64,000 nucleotides of DNA from Saccharomyces mikatae IFO 1815 (Eukaryota > Ascomycota > Saccharomycetes > Saccharomycetales > Saccharomycetaceae), in assembly GCF_947241705.1 (NCBI RefSeq), contig NC_079269.1, forward strand, positions 682,001 through 746,000, given 5' to 3'. The notes beneath the pieces are model-generated. The model was not told where the DNA came from, searched no databases, and saw nothing but the letters and a program-made list of their open reading frames with translations. The translations under genes and the position numbers were made by a program. Below, one piece after another: positions 1-10,060 of this stretch. Within the stretch, counting starts at the first letter, position 1. Each line of letters opens with the position of its first letter.

Positions 1-934
1 GATCGTGGATTGTCCCATCTCCCGTATTGCTACCTAACATGTCAGATATTCGTATACTGTCATAGGCATGAATATCTAGCAAATTGTCTATTGGAGTGTC
101 GCTATACTTCGTGAAGAACATTGGTGCAATAGAATTTACTTCCCGTACTCTTTCTTTCAAATGTTTGACCATCGCGGGTGAATGTTCGATAGTGTCGTAT
201 TTGTTCATAATAATGCGATCAGCCATGGCTAATTGAAAGTGCGCAATAGTCAGGTTCCCCTTCAGGCCAACTTTATCACCATGCCAGTGTGCATCCACGG
301 AAACGTCATCCAGACACTTAAGTATATGTTCACAGTCCAAAACGGTGATGATCCCGTCAATGTACACACTACTATTCAGTCCTTCATCCTGCCAAAACAT
401 CTTGGCAATTGGAGCAGGGTCAGCGATACCAGAGGTCTCTAGAAGAATGTAATCAATTTTTCCAGGTGAGCGCTCCACCATATCTTCAATAGCTTTAACA
501 CCTATATTTTTCAAAGAACAACACAAACACCCATTTCCTAAATCTAGCCATTCTTGATAACTGGACGAACCATTTTTGATGGTCATAGCTTTCTCAATTT
601 CACTCGAATCTCCAAATTCATTCAGAATCACCGCAATTTTTTTATCTGCGCCTTTTAGAGCAATTTTTTCCAGTAAAGTTGATTTCCCTGATCCTAGGTA
701 GCCAGTAATAATGCTTACTGGAATACGCTTCCTCTTACGCAAATCTGTCACATTCGTAGAAGCATTGTCCACTTGCTTATTTACTCTTTCTACTTTAGCA
801 TCGCTGACAATATTCCCACCGTCATATGAAACATTTTTCAAAATTTCTTGTAAATTATCCTCTTCACCAGTAACGAGAACAGGCAGTTCCCCATCTTCTT
901 CTTCATTGAACTTGATATTTCTTAAGGCAGACAT
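1..934 (-). CDS. ZNG1: Zng1-type zinc chaperone GTPase (YNR029C), 3' part outside window
   Basis: The frame is open from an ATG at 934 to the left edge, giving 311 residues of a family member that is about 430 long in S. cerevisiae. It belongs to the COG0523/CobW group of G3E P-loop GTPases. Visible motifs are the Walker A GYLGSGKS near residues 78-85, the metal-binding CLCC motif at 136-139, ETSG near 166-169 and the guanine-specificity NKYD at 244-247. Family knowledge: Zng1 uses GTP hydrolysis to pass zinc to methionine aminopeptidase Map1 in the cytosol. The C-terminal CobW domain lies outside the window. The acidic N-terminus (EEEDGELPVL near residue 11) resembles the segment that binds Map1; that role is inferred. 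It is transcribed divergently from ALG12. Confidence 0.93.
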   Translation of the reverse strand, partial: MSALRNIKFNEEEDGELPVLVTGEEDNLQEILKNVSYDGGNIVSDAKVERVNKQVDNASTNVTDLRKRKRIPVSIITGYLGSGKSTLLEKIALKGADKKIAVILNEFGDSSEIEKAMTIKNGSSSYQEWLDLGNGCLCCSLKNIGVKAIEDMVERSPGKIDYILLETSGIADPAPIAKMFWQDEGLNSSVYIDGIITVLDCEHILKCLDDVSVDAHWHGDKVGLKGNLTIAHFQLAMADRIIMNKYDTIEHSPAMVKHLKERVREVNSIAPMFFTKYSDTPIDNLLDIHAYDSIRISDMLGSNTGDGTIHD

Positions 935-1238
935 TCTCCTACTTCCCAAAGTTGAAAACTCCTTGACGAAAAGAATGTTCCTGGCTTCGCATTTGCATCG
1001 AATATTCGATTTTGTATAGCATCTGAAAGCATATTTGTTACTCATATAATGAAAAGAAAAAAAAATAAAATAAAAAAATCGGCCCTTAAAAGTGAACGAC
1101 CTTTACCAGCCGGAACTAGATGTCGAAGAAGTTCAAAGTTTATAACAAAAGGAGTTCAGGAATAGTCACTCAGAGTTCCGACCATTGGTATAGAGCAGAA
1201 ACTCGAGTAAAACACATTTTAAAAGAACATAATCGACA
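935..1238. other. Divergent ZNG1/ALG12 promoter region
   Basis: These 304 bases separate two divergent genes and contain an A-rich tract around 1048-1078. I see no recognisable transcription factor site or RNA gene. Confidence 0.6.
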
Positions 1239-2894
1239 ATGCGTTGGTCTGTTCTCGATACAGTGTTATTGGCTGTGATTTCCTTTCATCTGATTCAGGC
1301 ACCTTTTACCAAAGTCGAAGAAAGCTTTAATATTCAGGCTATCCATGACATTTTAACGTACAGTGTATTTGACATTTCTCAATATGATCACTTGAAGTTC
1401 CCGGGTGTGGTCCCTAGAACATTCATCGGTGCTGTCGTTACTGCCATGCTGGCCAGACCTTATCTTTACTTCAGTTCTTTAATTCAAGATTCTAGACCTA
1501 CTTCTATCGATGTTCAATTGGTTGTTAGAGCTATTGTTGGCCTCACCAATGGGCTTTCATTCATTTATTTGAAGAATTGTTTGCAAGATATGTTTGACGA
1601 GATCACGAAAAAGGAAAAGGAAAAAAATGATGAAGAGGATATATGTATATACGATAGCGTCGGTTCGTGGTTCCTTTTATTTTTAATTGGCAGTTTCCAT
1701 CTTATGTTTTACAGCACTAGAACTTTGCCCAACTTTGTCATGACTCTCCCTTTAACTAACGTTGCATTGGGGTGGATTTTATTGGGTCGTTATAATGCAG
1801 CTGTTTTTCTATCTGCATTCGTCGCAATCGTGTTCAGATTAGAAGTTTCAGCTTTAAGTGCTGGTATTGCCTTATTTAGTGTTATTTTCAAAAAGATTAC
1901 ATTATTCGGTGCTATTAAATACGGAATTTTTGGTTTAGGTCTTGGTTCCATCATAAGTATAACCGTTGATTCATACTTCTGGCGGGAGTGGTGTTTACCT
2001 GAAGTGGATGGCTTCTTGTTTAACGTTGTGGCCGGACACGCTTCCAAATGGGGAATTGAGCCAGCCACTGCTTATTTTACCCATTACTTGAGAATGATGT
2101 TTATGCCGCCAACAGTTCTATTGCTAAATTACTTCGGTTATAAATTAGCTCCTACGAAATTAAGGATTGTTACACTAGCATCTTTTTTCCACATTATCGT
2201 CTTATCCTTCCAACCTCATAAGGAATGGAGGTTTATCATCTATGCTATTCCCTCTATCTTGCTGTTAGGTGCCACAGGAGCCGCGCATCTTTGGGAAAAT
2301 ATGAGAATAAAGAAAATCACTAATGTTCTATTTTTGACTATATTACCTTTGTCAATAGTGATCTCTTTTCTCATTTCAATGGGATTTCTGTATATTTCGA
2401 GAATGAATTATCCAGGTGGTGAGGCTTTAACTTCCTTTAATGATATGATCATAGACAAGAATATCACAAACGTTACTGTCCATGTTAGCATACCACCTTG
2501 TATGACGGGCGTTACTTTGTTTGGTGAGTTGGACTACGATATATACGGTGTCAATTATGATAAGACTGAAAATGCCACTGTCTTGCAGAAAATGTGGCCT
2601 TCCTTTGATTTCTTGATTACCCATGAACCAACCGCTGCTCAATTACCATTCGAAAACATGACTACCAATCGTTGGGAACTCATTAGTACAACCAAAATGT
2701 TCACCGGATTTGATCCAACCTACATCACGAACTTCATTCTTCAAGAAAAAGTTAATGTTCTCTCTCTGCTTAAGCAAATCATTTTCGACAAGACGCCTGC
2801 CGTTTTCTTGAAAGAACTGACCACTAATTCAATTGTGAAGAACGATGTCTTTTTCATATATAAAAGAATCGGACAAAACGAAGAACAACTTTGA
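1239..2894 (+). CDS. ALG12: Dol-P-Man:Man7GlcNAc2-PP-dolichol alpha-1,6-mannosyltransferase
   Basis: A 551-residue multi-pass membrane protein of glycosyltransferase family 22. It adds the eighth mannose, in alpha-1,6 linkage, to the dolichol-linked oligosaccharide in the ER lumen during N-glycan assembly. The N-terminal PFTKVEESFN motif with acidic residues in the first luminal loop, and the HKEWRF motif at residue 327, are hallmarks of the Alg9/Alg12/PIG-B family. Many hydrophobic segments are visible from about residue 5 to 395, followed by a hydrophilic C-terminal part with several N-x-S/T sequons. The length equals the S. cerevisiae protein. It converges with SSK2 downstream. Confidence 0.96.
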   Translation: MRWSVLDTVLLAVISFHLIQAPFTKVEESFNIQAIHDILTYSVFDISQYDHLKFPGVVPRTFIGAVVTAMLARPYLYFSSLIQDSRPTSIDVQLVVRAIVGLTNGLSFIYLKNCLQDMFDEITKKEKEKNDEEDICIYDSVGSWFLLFLIGSFHLMFYSTRTLPNFVMTLPLTNVALGWILLGRYNAAVFLSAFVAIVFRLEVSALSAGIALFSVIFKKITLFGAIKYGIFGLGLGSIISITVDSYFWREWCLPEVDGFLFNVVAGHASKWGIEPATAYFTHYLRMMFMPPTVLLLNYFGYKLAPTKLRIVTLASFFHIIVLSFQPHKEWRFIIYAIPSILLLGATGAAHLWENMRIKKITNVLFLTILPLSIVISFLISMGFLYISRMNYPGGEALTSFNDMIIDKNITNVTVHVSIPPCMTGVTLFGELDYDIYGVNYDKTENATVLQKMWPSFDFLITHEPTAAQLPFENMTTNRWELISTTKMFTGFDPTYITNFILQEKVNVLSLLKQIIFDKTPAVFLKELTTNSIVKNDVFFIYKRIGQNEEQL

Positions 2895-3111
2895 TCTTAG
2901 GTAGCCCTGATACAAGTTGTATTAGAAGATTTTTTAAATATTTCACCTCCACAAAACTTCAATCTTTTCATTCTTCGTTTTCAAAATCATTACTATTATA
3001 AAAATGCTATCGTTGATTTTCTATCCTTGAATAAACATTATATACGCTTCCCTTTTACACTCTGTTTCCATTTACAACAATGTTATTTTATATATAATAC
3101 AACAAACCTTT

Positions 3112-6100
3112 TCAACTTATTCCCTCTCTTTCTTCAGTATCAGTAGAGGAAGAATCATCTCCAAAGGCTATTTCTCTAATTTGTACAATCCAAGGATCCA
3201 TCAACAGTTCAACCGCACTGGCTCTCTTGGAAGGATTTTGAATGAGACATCTTTCCAGAAATTTCCTACCAACAGAGGATACTTCATCCTTAGTAGGGAA
3301 CTGTGGAGTATGTCCTGCAGCAACATGATACATGATAGCCCATTCGTTGTCTAAGTTAGCCCATGGACGTCTACCAGTAATCATTTCTAATACAACACAG
3401 CCTAATGACCAAACATCATCCGCCCCAAGTTTTCCCTTGGTAGTAGACCCAGTGATGGATTCTGGGGCCATATACATAGGAGTTCCCATCATATCCAATA
3501 GACCATTCTCGTTATTTTTTTCGGCCTTTGAATCATTAACGTTAGCATCTTCTTCATGTTCACCATCGGCACTTTCGATTTTGTTCATACTTGCTAATCT
3601 AGTTCCATTATTAGCAATCTTTTTAGCAGCGCCAAAATCAACATATTTAATAACACCATTAAAATCTAGCAAGATGTTTTCAGGTTTAACATCACGATGA
3701 ACAATGCCGGATTCATGCAAATATGCAAGACCTTCTAATAATTGTAAAGTGTAGATTTGAGTGACCATTTCGTCTTCAATACGACCATGCTCCAAAAGAG
3801 CTGCTAAAGAGCCACCTTCACAATATTCCATAAAGATGTTGACCTTATCACGATGAACTTCAACACCATAGTATGATACTATATTTGGATGGTTCAAAAT
3901 CTCTAAGACACTCATTTCTTCTTTTATTAAAGGAAAAATTTTCTGCATTGCTTTGCTGTCTTGAATATTAATTTCCTTGACCGCTAAAATCTCACCATTA
4001 TCTAAATCAACAGCAGAAAAAACTCTTCCAAAAGTACCACCGCCAATAAAATTCCTCTTCTGCCACCTCATAGATACGTTAGATATGGAAGATGCCAAAG
4101 AAACAAGATATTTGTTGCCCTTGTCACTATCATCAATCACTTTTCCAGTTTGATGAGGGTTCCGCTTGATTCTTTCTTCCAATTCGATTATACTTTGTAA
4201 TCGGAATTCAGAATTCACTTGTAGCATCATATCGTCATCGAACACGTCTTCCAAATCAAGATTCGATCTAGCCTGTTGATTGATTTTTTCGACTTCCATA
4301 GAGCGTGCACCAATTATGTCAAAATGTGAGATAAGTAATGACATGCATTCGGAAATTTTTTGCTTCAAAGAAGAGAATTGGCATTCGTCAAGGGCTAGAA
4401 TATTCCAACCACTGACCATGTGCATCGCAAATTCCATTGACGTGACACACCACCTAAATACCCTTTGATCTGTAGGGTCACAGTCTTCAGCTAAGAACTT
4501 CAACCATCCGATACTCAATCTCATCATTAAAAGTATGATTACCGATCTTTTTTCATTGTTGGCAACATTAATTCTAAGGAAGTTCAAACCAAAATCCCTC
4601 CCAAAAAGGAAAATGTTATTCAATAAATCGTTAACAGGACTTACCCTTTTGAAAGTGGTCATAATCTTGGTATAATTTTTCAAAACACTATATGTGCATC
4701 TAAAGTATGCTTTATTTATCCTTTGTAAGTTGTTTTTAACAGTTTCTGAAGAAGATTTTTTTTCCAAAAAAGAAACTGAGCTGCCAGAAATTTGTTGGAA
4801 CCTATCACATTGGTATTCTAAAGCATAACTGGATCCTTGGCACATCAAATCTATTGAGTTAGGAACTACTTTCAGTTTGCAATCTTCTGGTTTGATGGTT
4901 TTATTATCGGAGAGATTATACATCTCACCTTCCCAAAGCAACGGTTCTTGTGGAGTTAGTATCAGTATATAACCAAGAGAGTTTAGCCTTGTTTCCAATT
5001 CATAAATCTCCTCCTCTGTGCTCTTGGTGTTGTCAAAATCTGGTTCGCGGTTAACTCTATTGCCGTTGTAAGATCTAGGCTGGCTAGTCAAATCATTCTT
5101 GATATAATAAAATGGTGTACCGTCATTCGAAATATCTGAGCCCAGTGATGAATTGGAGTTCCAGTTATCATCCAAAGCATTATAAATCGTTAGACTGTTA
5201 TTAATCTCTAGTTTAGGCACTAAATCACAGCCGATGTCTGAATTCTTGATGATTCTTAAAATATCATCATCTTTACAGCCCAATAGTTCTGGGCTGCCAA
5301 TTAAATAAGTACCATTTTGTTCTAAATAGCCCCCTGAATATATAAGAAAATGGCCTGTTTCTTTCAGTTGCCTTAACAGGTAGTTATGATCTTCTACCTT
5401 GTATCTAACAAAGTTTTGGAAAGCCTTTGTTAAAATGTTTGTGAATCTATTGAGTTTTCTTTTCATGGATCCAAGTATTTCGAATATTTGCACTAGCCAT
5501 TTTTCAGCAACAGCTTCATTCTCTAACTTTGGCGGAGTGTTCTGCTGTCTTAACAGGTAAGCATGCAGTCTGTGAACTAACCTTAGTGTCAACTTTGTAA
5601 ATTCGATGGCAATCAGCTCGCCGGCATCATCAATATAATAGCCGACGTTTCTGAACATCTCCCAGTATTTTAATAATATATCGGGTTCTTTAGAAGTCTT
5701 GAATGAGTTTTTACCACTATATAATATTCTTAGCTCCAAAATAGAGAAGAAATATTCCAATCCTTCGACAACGGTATGATCAAACTCAGGATCAATTTTC
5801 ACTTTAAAAAACCAGTCATTACAATAAGAAGCAACAGTAAACTTCATTTGGACCGCTAATTTGATATAAGTACTAAAATCGTCCATCATTTGATCAATCA
5901 TCATTAATGTTGGATTCTGTATTTTCTTCGCATAAGATAAACGAATTAGTATTATTTCTTTCACTAAACGCATTGGAAACATCAATAAAAATTCCAAGTC
6001 TTGATCCAAATAAGATAAATTTAATTCATTCCAAGTTTTTTGATATTTCAAGAAGAAAAATTTGGCTTTCAGAATCCATGGCGCTAATGGAAAGAAGATT

Positions 6101-7863
6101 TTCTTTTGAAATATCAGTTCAATATCTTTTTCCTTTATAATTTGTTCAGCAAAGCGTTTGCAATTAGCGGCAAATACTGCAGGATCACCCAGATTTATGT
6201 CGCTGTTATCTATTTCGGTGGTTCCTTCTAAATCTTTATTGCCAATTATCCATTTTTTCAAGTACGCAATATTAGTGTCGAAGTTGAATTTAAAATTTAG
6301 CCAACTGTTTAAAGTATCTATTCGATTTCTGAATACTTCTGTTTTTGTAATAGGCTTTTCACTATGCATTCTTTTAGTGTTAGGCCATAGATTCAAAACT
6401 CGATAATATTTGTCTACCAGTGATTTGATAGTTTCTGCTGCCTCGTCGGCACTCATATTATCTTCCAGCTTAAAGGCCATGATTTCTTGAAATACAGAAT
6501 CGGTAGAATCCCTAAATATTCTTAAAGATTTGTTCTGGTCCTCTACAGTTCTTCCGTTCATCCATGCCTTCAATTCAATCCAAATATCATCAGAGTACTG
6601 CGTATTGAAACCGGGGCCTTTACCTTGATTGGCAATTTTGGTTTTTTCATTTCTAACAATATCACCCCTCAATACCTTAGATAACATCGTTTGCCATTCA
6701 AATCGATTGTTCACCATAGGATTCTGTAAAAGTTTTGACAGCAAATCCTCGGTCCCCAGCATGGAATGCCATTCTTCGTCTTCTATTTCACGTGGTTGAT
6801 CGCTGTTGACATCTCTCAACCAATCCAATTTACCTTTTAAATAATTTAAGCTCATTGAGACTGCGTTTTCATTATTTTTCGTGTTCGACGTGATGAAATT
6901 ATATCCAAAATTAAAGTCGTTATCCTTATCGTCACCTTCAACTTTTAAAAGATCGTCCATTTCTAGTTCCAAGTCATCTTCACCTTTGTTACTAAAGGTT
7001 TCTTCGTCATCTTCAAAGTTTGATGATGCGACTATCCCCCTTGTGTAATAATCATCATTAGCACGATTTCTCATTTTCCTCAAATATAACTGTTCGTTCA
7101 ATACGTATTGTTTTTTGTATGTTCGGAGGCTCGTTGTGCTTCCACCATGATGGGCTACCGACCGTTGTGAACTGTTTGTTGTGACAATATCTTGTAACGT
7201 GGAAGCACTTGCAGAAGCGTTTGGTTGTGCTCTCGTAGAAATGTGTTTGTTGGAGTTCTGGTTCGATATGTTTTGCGGTGTTGATACGATTGACGTGTTC
7301 GTTGTGTTTAGCGAAGCCAGTTCCGGCGATATCACTAACGTGGGCGTATTCAATAACGGGTCTTGACTACTACAATTCATGTGAGAAGGTTTCTTGACAA
7401 TTTCACCTTCCGGTTTACTAGCTTCAACTTTTTTATGCACAGAAATTGGCTGGGTGGATAGTTTAGGTAAAGACTGTTGAGTATTCTTCGTTAGGGGAAG
7501 ACCAATATTGGAGGGGCGCCTACTCGATCTTGCCGATGAGCTAGAAGACCCTGATATAACATTTTGATGAAAAAACTGACCTTGCGGTATGCCTGGAAGG
7601 CGATTAAATAGCTGCACAGTGTTCAATGGGGACTCTCCGGGACTATAAACAGCATTCGGCGATCTGAAATACTGAGTTGTATGTAGTCCGGGGCTAATGG
7701 GCGATGACGCTACTCGGGCTTGCGTGGTATTGGAATTTCGCCCTAAACTTTCGGACCTTAGCCTAGATGAAGATGAAGAAGATGACTGTCTCACTTTAGA
7801 GTTGTTAGTCTTTTCAGTGGTCTCCTCATAAGGATTATAATTGAAGTAGTCCGAATGTGACAT
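3112..7863 (-). CDS. SSK2: MAP kinase kinase kinase of the HOG osmostress pathway
   Basis: A 1583-residue protein read from the ATG at 7863, where the family sequence begins (MSHSDYF). An in-frame ATG four codons upstream (7875) is also possible. The first ~250 residues are Ser/Asn-rich and disordered. The central part is the regulatory region that Ssk1 engages. The kinase domain runs from about residue 1267 to 1555: glycine loop GGGTFG near 1271, catalytic lysine 1296 (AVKEI), HRD at 1389-1391, a DFGA motif and a MAPES activation-segment end. Known role: activated downstream of the Sln1-Ypd1-Ssk1 phosphorelay, it phosphorylates Pbs2; in S. cerevisiae it also helps actin recovery after osmotic stress. 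The C-terminus ends EREGIS, slightly longer than the S. cerevisiae end I remember. Confidence 0.97.
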   Translation of the reverse strand: MSHSDYFNYNPYEETTEKTNNSKVRQSSSSSSSRLRSESLGRNSNTTQARVASSPISPGLHTTQYFRSPNAVYSPGESPLNTVQLFNRLPGIPQGQFFHQNVISGSSSSSARSSRRPSNIGLPLTKNTQQSLPKLSTQPISVHKKVEASKPEGEIVKKPSHMNCSSQDPLLNTPTLVISPELASLNTTNTSIVSTPQNISNQNSNKHISTRAQPNASASASTLQDIVTTNSSQRSVAHHGGSTTSLRTYKKQYVLNEQLYLRKMRNRANDDYYTRGIVASSNFEDDEETFSNKGEDDLELEMDDLLKVEGDDKDNDFNFGYNFITSNTKNNENAVSMSLNYLKGKLDWLRDVNSDQPREIEDEEWHSMLGTEDLLSKLLQNPMVNNRFEWQTMLSKVLRGDIVRNEKTKIANQGKGPGFNTQYSDDIWIELKAWMNGRTVEDQNKSLRIFRDSTDSVFQEIMAFKLEDNMSADEAAETIKSLVDKYYRVLNLWPNTKRMHSEKPITKTEVFRNRIDTLNSWLNFKFNFDTNIAYLKKWIIGNKDLEGTTEIDNSDINLGDPAVFAANCKRFAEQIIKEKDIELIFQKKIFFPLAPWILKAKFFFLKYQKTWNELNLSYLDQDLEFLLMFPMRLVKEIILIRLSYAKKIQNPTLMMIDQMMDDFSTYIKLAVQMKFTVASYCNDWFFKVKIDPEFDHTVVEGLEYFFSILELRILYSGKNSFKTSKEPDILLKYWEMFRNVGYYIDDAGELIAIEFTKLTLRLVHRLHAYLLRQQNTPPKLENEAVAEKWLVQIFEILGSMKRKLNRFTNILTKAFQNFVRYKVEDHNYLLRQLKETGHFLIYSGGYLEQNGTYLIGSPELLGCKDDDILRIIKNSDIGCDLVPKLEINNSLTIYNALDDNWNSNSSLGSDISNDGTPFYYIKNDLTSQPRSYNGNRVNREPDFDNTKSTEEEIYELETRLNSLGYILILTPQEPLLWEGEMYNLSDNKTIKPEDCKLKVVPNSIDLMCQGSSYALEYQCDRFQQISGSSVSFLEKKSSSETVKNNLQRINKAYFRCTYSVLKNYTKIMTTFKRVSPVNDLLNNIFLFGRDFGLNFLRINVANNEKRSVIILLMMRLSIGWLKFLAEDCDPTDQRVFRWCVTSMEFAMHMVSGWNILALDECQFSSLKQKISECMSLLISHFDIIGARSMEVEKINQQARSNLDLEDVFDDDMMLQVNSEFRLQSIIELEERIKRNPHQTGKVIDDSDKGNKYLVSLASSISNVSMRWQKRNFIGGGTFGRVFSAVDLDNGEILAVKEINIQDSKAMQKIFPLIKEEMSVLEILNHPNIVSYYGVEVHRDKVNIFMEYCEGGSLAALLEHGRIEDEMVTQIYTLQLLEGLAYLHESGIVHRDVKPENILLDFNGVIKYVDFGAAKKIANNGTRLASMNKIESADGEHEEDANVNDSKAEKNNENGLLDMMGTPMYMAPESITGSTTKGKLGADDVWSLGCVVLEMITGRRPWANLDNEWAIMYHVAAGHTPQFPTKDEVSSVGRKFLERCLIQNPSKRASAVELLMDPWIVQIREIAFGDDSSSTDTEEREGIS

Positions 7864-8437
7864 TATTTGAGTCAATCAAATAGCTTCAACAAGATTTTTT
7901 TTTCTTTTCTAGTACTAGAAGGCTATTTGTACTTGAATCTGGTTAATTGTAGCTTGATGGAGAAACGGAGATCAGACAGAAGCTAACAGATATGTTTAAA
8001 CCTTTTATGGTATTAGATTTGTTTCTAAACTAATACTCTGTTTCGAAAACACCCGTTCTTAGCTGCTCTTTAACAGTACTACTCTTTGAGGCACTACTAC
8101 ACTAAGTTAGTAACAATAAAAATCTCTTAACCTCTTCTAACACTCTGAATTGACTCCTTTCCATCTCTGTTTACCTGCCTTTATCGCTCTTTTTAGTCTA
8201 ATTAATTCTTCCCCATACAAAGAAACGCCCGAAAAGTGGCGCCAGTTTCCCGGGTGATGGAGCAGTGATATATAATATAAAATCACCGTATTCACTGCTT
8301 CACACCTTTAACAAACGGTATTTTCAACAAGTTGCAGGTCGTTTGGAGTACTTTGTGACTGCTAACTGAGTGCAATTTATTTTAGTTTATCCCCTTTCTG
8401 TGCTTTTACTTTTGATTGAAGGATTGGCTCAACAGAG
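7864..8437. other. Divergent SSK2/PPG1 promoter region
   Basis: These 574 bases lie between two divergent genes. A CCCGGGTGATG element at 8249-8259 recurs in the DBP6 promoter (17876-17886), and a TATA-like TATATAATATAA run follows near 8269-8280 on the PPG1 side. Nothing else is recognisable. Confidence 0.5.
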
Positions 8438-9544
8438 ATGGAATTGGACGAATGTTTAGAAAGGCTGTACAAAGCTCAGCTGTTGCCTGAGGTGACTGTG
8501 AGGGCACTTTGCTTTAAGTTGAAAGAGATGCTGGTGAAGGAGTCTAACGTGATTCATATCCAGACACCTGTCACAGTGGTTGGGGATATGCATGGACAGT
8601 TCCACGACATGTTGGAGATCTTCCAGATAGGCGGACCTGTTCCTGACACGAACTATTTGTTCTTGGGAGATTACGTGGATAGAGGTTTGTACAGCGTGGA
8701 AACAATTATGTTGTTAATTGTTTTGAAGCTTCGATATCCTAGTAGAATTCATCTTTTGAGAGGAAATCACGAGTCGCGTCAAATTACACAGAGCTATGGA
8801 TTCTACACGGAGTGTTTAAACAAGTACGGTGGTGATTCAAGAGTTTGGCAATATTTGACAGATATATTTGACTATCTAGTGCTGTGTTGTATTATTGACG
8901 ATGAAATTTTTTGTGTTCATGGTGGGTTGTCGCCCAATGTTCAAACGATAGATCAAATCAAAATTATTGATAGATTTCGAGAAATCCCGCATGATGGTGC
9001 CATGGCTGACTTAGTTTGGTCTGATCCGGAAGAAAATAACAACCCTATGTTAAATCATCCAGATAATTCTGGGCAACATTTTCAAGTATCACCTCGTGGA
9101 GCAGGTTACACCTTTGGTAGAAGCGTGGTGGAGAAATTCTTACGTATGAATGATATGAACAGGATATACAGGGCTCATCAGCTGTGTAATGAAGGTTACC
9201 AGATATACTTTGATGGTTTGGTTACCACCGTATGGTCAGCGCCCAATTATTGTTACCGATGCGGAAATAAGGCCTCTATTTTGGAGCTATATAGCAAAGA
9301 TCAATTCTACTTCAATGTGTTCGAAGAGGCTCCTGAAAATAAACTGTTGAAAGAGAACAGTCTCAACGATACTTCCTCGGAAGATAACATTGCCAACCCG
9401 ATGGTCAACAGGAAATTAATTGCTGATTATTTCGAAGACGAGTCCGCCTCCACCGATGGCTCCTCAGATCCAGAAATGTATATGTTTTCGGACGTATACC
9501 AAGCCAGATCTGCTTCTAGTAGACATGTTGATTACTTTTTATAG
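8438..9544 (+). CDS. PPG1: PP2A-like serine/threonine protein phosphatase catalytic subunit
   Basis: A 368-residue phosphatase of the PPP family, closest to the PP2A/Sit4 branch. Metal-binding and catalytic motifs are intact: GDMHGQ at 49-54, GDYVDRG around 77-83 and RGNHES around 108-113. The catalytic core ends near residue 300, followed by a ~60-residue acidic, serine-rich tail. The last residues DYFL resemble the C-terminal leucine motif that is carboxyl-methylated in PP2A-like enzymes. Known in S. cerevisiae as the phosphatase of a Far complex (STRIPAK-like), acting on Atg32 to restrain mitophagy and affecting glycogen accumulation. HUB1 lies tail to tail 117 bp downstream. Confidence 0.97.
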   Translation: MELDECLERLYKAQLLPEVTVRALCFKLKEMLVKESNVIHIQTPVTVVGDMHGQFHDMLEIFQIGGPVPDTNYLFLGDYVDRGLYSVETIMLLIVLKLRYPSRIHLLRGNHESRQITQSYGFYTECLNKYGGDSRVWQYLTDIFDYLVLCCIIDDEIFCVHGGLSPNVQTIDQIKIIDRFREIPHDGAMADLVWSDPEENNNPMLNHPDNSGQHFQVSPRGAGYTFGRSVVEKFLRMNDMNRIYRAHQLCNEGYQIYFDGLVTTVWSAPNYCYRCGNKASILELYSKDQFYFNVFEEAPENKLLKENSLNDTSSEDNIANPMVNRKLIADYFEDESASTDGSSDPEMYMFSDVYQARSASSRHVDYFL

Positions 9545-9661
9545 ATAAGTGCAACAGAAAAGTATTATAGAGACAAGGGCACCTAATTATTTCTACATAT
9601 TCTATCTTGATCGGTAACAAATGTATATATTGTGTATTTGAATGAAAAACAAGCGCATTTT

Positions 9662-9883
9662 TCATAGATAATACAATTCCAAATTTGTCTGATCGTGCAC
9701 CTCATAATCTTCCAAAGAGATATGGTCTTTCAAAACACTTCCACCCTTCTGCAATACAATTTTATTGGGTTGAGTGCCGATTTGCAGGGATAATACTTTC
9801 TTGAAGTCACCGACAGTATCTTCACCAAGGCACTTCACCCTAACCTTTTTGCCCAATCGATCATTCACGACCACTTCAATCAT
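9662..9883 (-). CDS. HUB1: Ubiquitin-like modifier Hub1 (UBL5)
   Basis: A 73-residue ubiquitin-fold protein, the full family length. It starts [17 protein letters not shown] and ends LELYYL, with the double tyrosine that marks Hub1 in place of the diglycine used for conjugation. Known role: it binds non-covalently to the HIND elements of Snu66 (and of Prp38 in some species) and tunes the spliceosome so that weak 5' splice sites are used. It is divergent from ABZ1; the region between them is short and pyrimidine-rich on the plus strand. Confidence 0.97.
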   Translation of the reverse strand: MIEVVVNDRLGKKVRVKCLGEDTVGDFKKVLSLQIGTQPNKIVLQKGGSVLKDHISLEDYEVHDQTNLELYYL

Positions 9884-10060
9884 TCTCAGAGTACCTATTT
9901 TATGGTCTATATTTAGCTACTTCTTCCTCTTTCTTTATCCTTCTTTTCCTTTGCCTCCTCATCTCTTTCAGAGCCAAACTCGCGAAGAGATAAAACAAGG
10001 AAGGATCCCGCAAATCTTGATATGATGACCTCTCGAGATTTGACAAAGGGAGACAAAGGA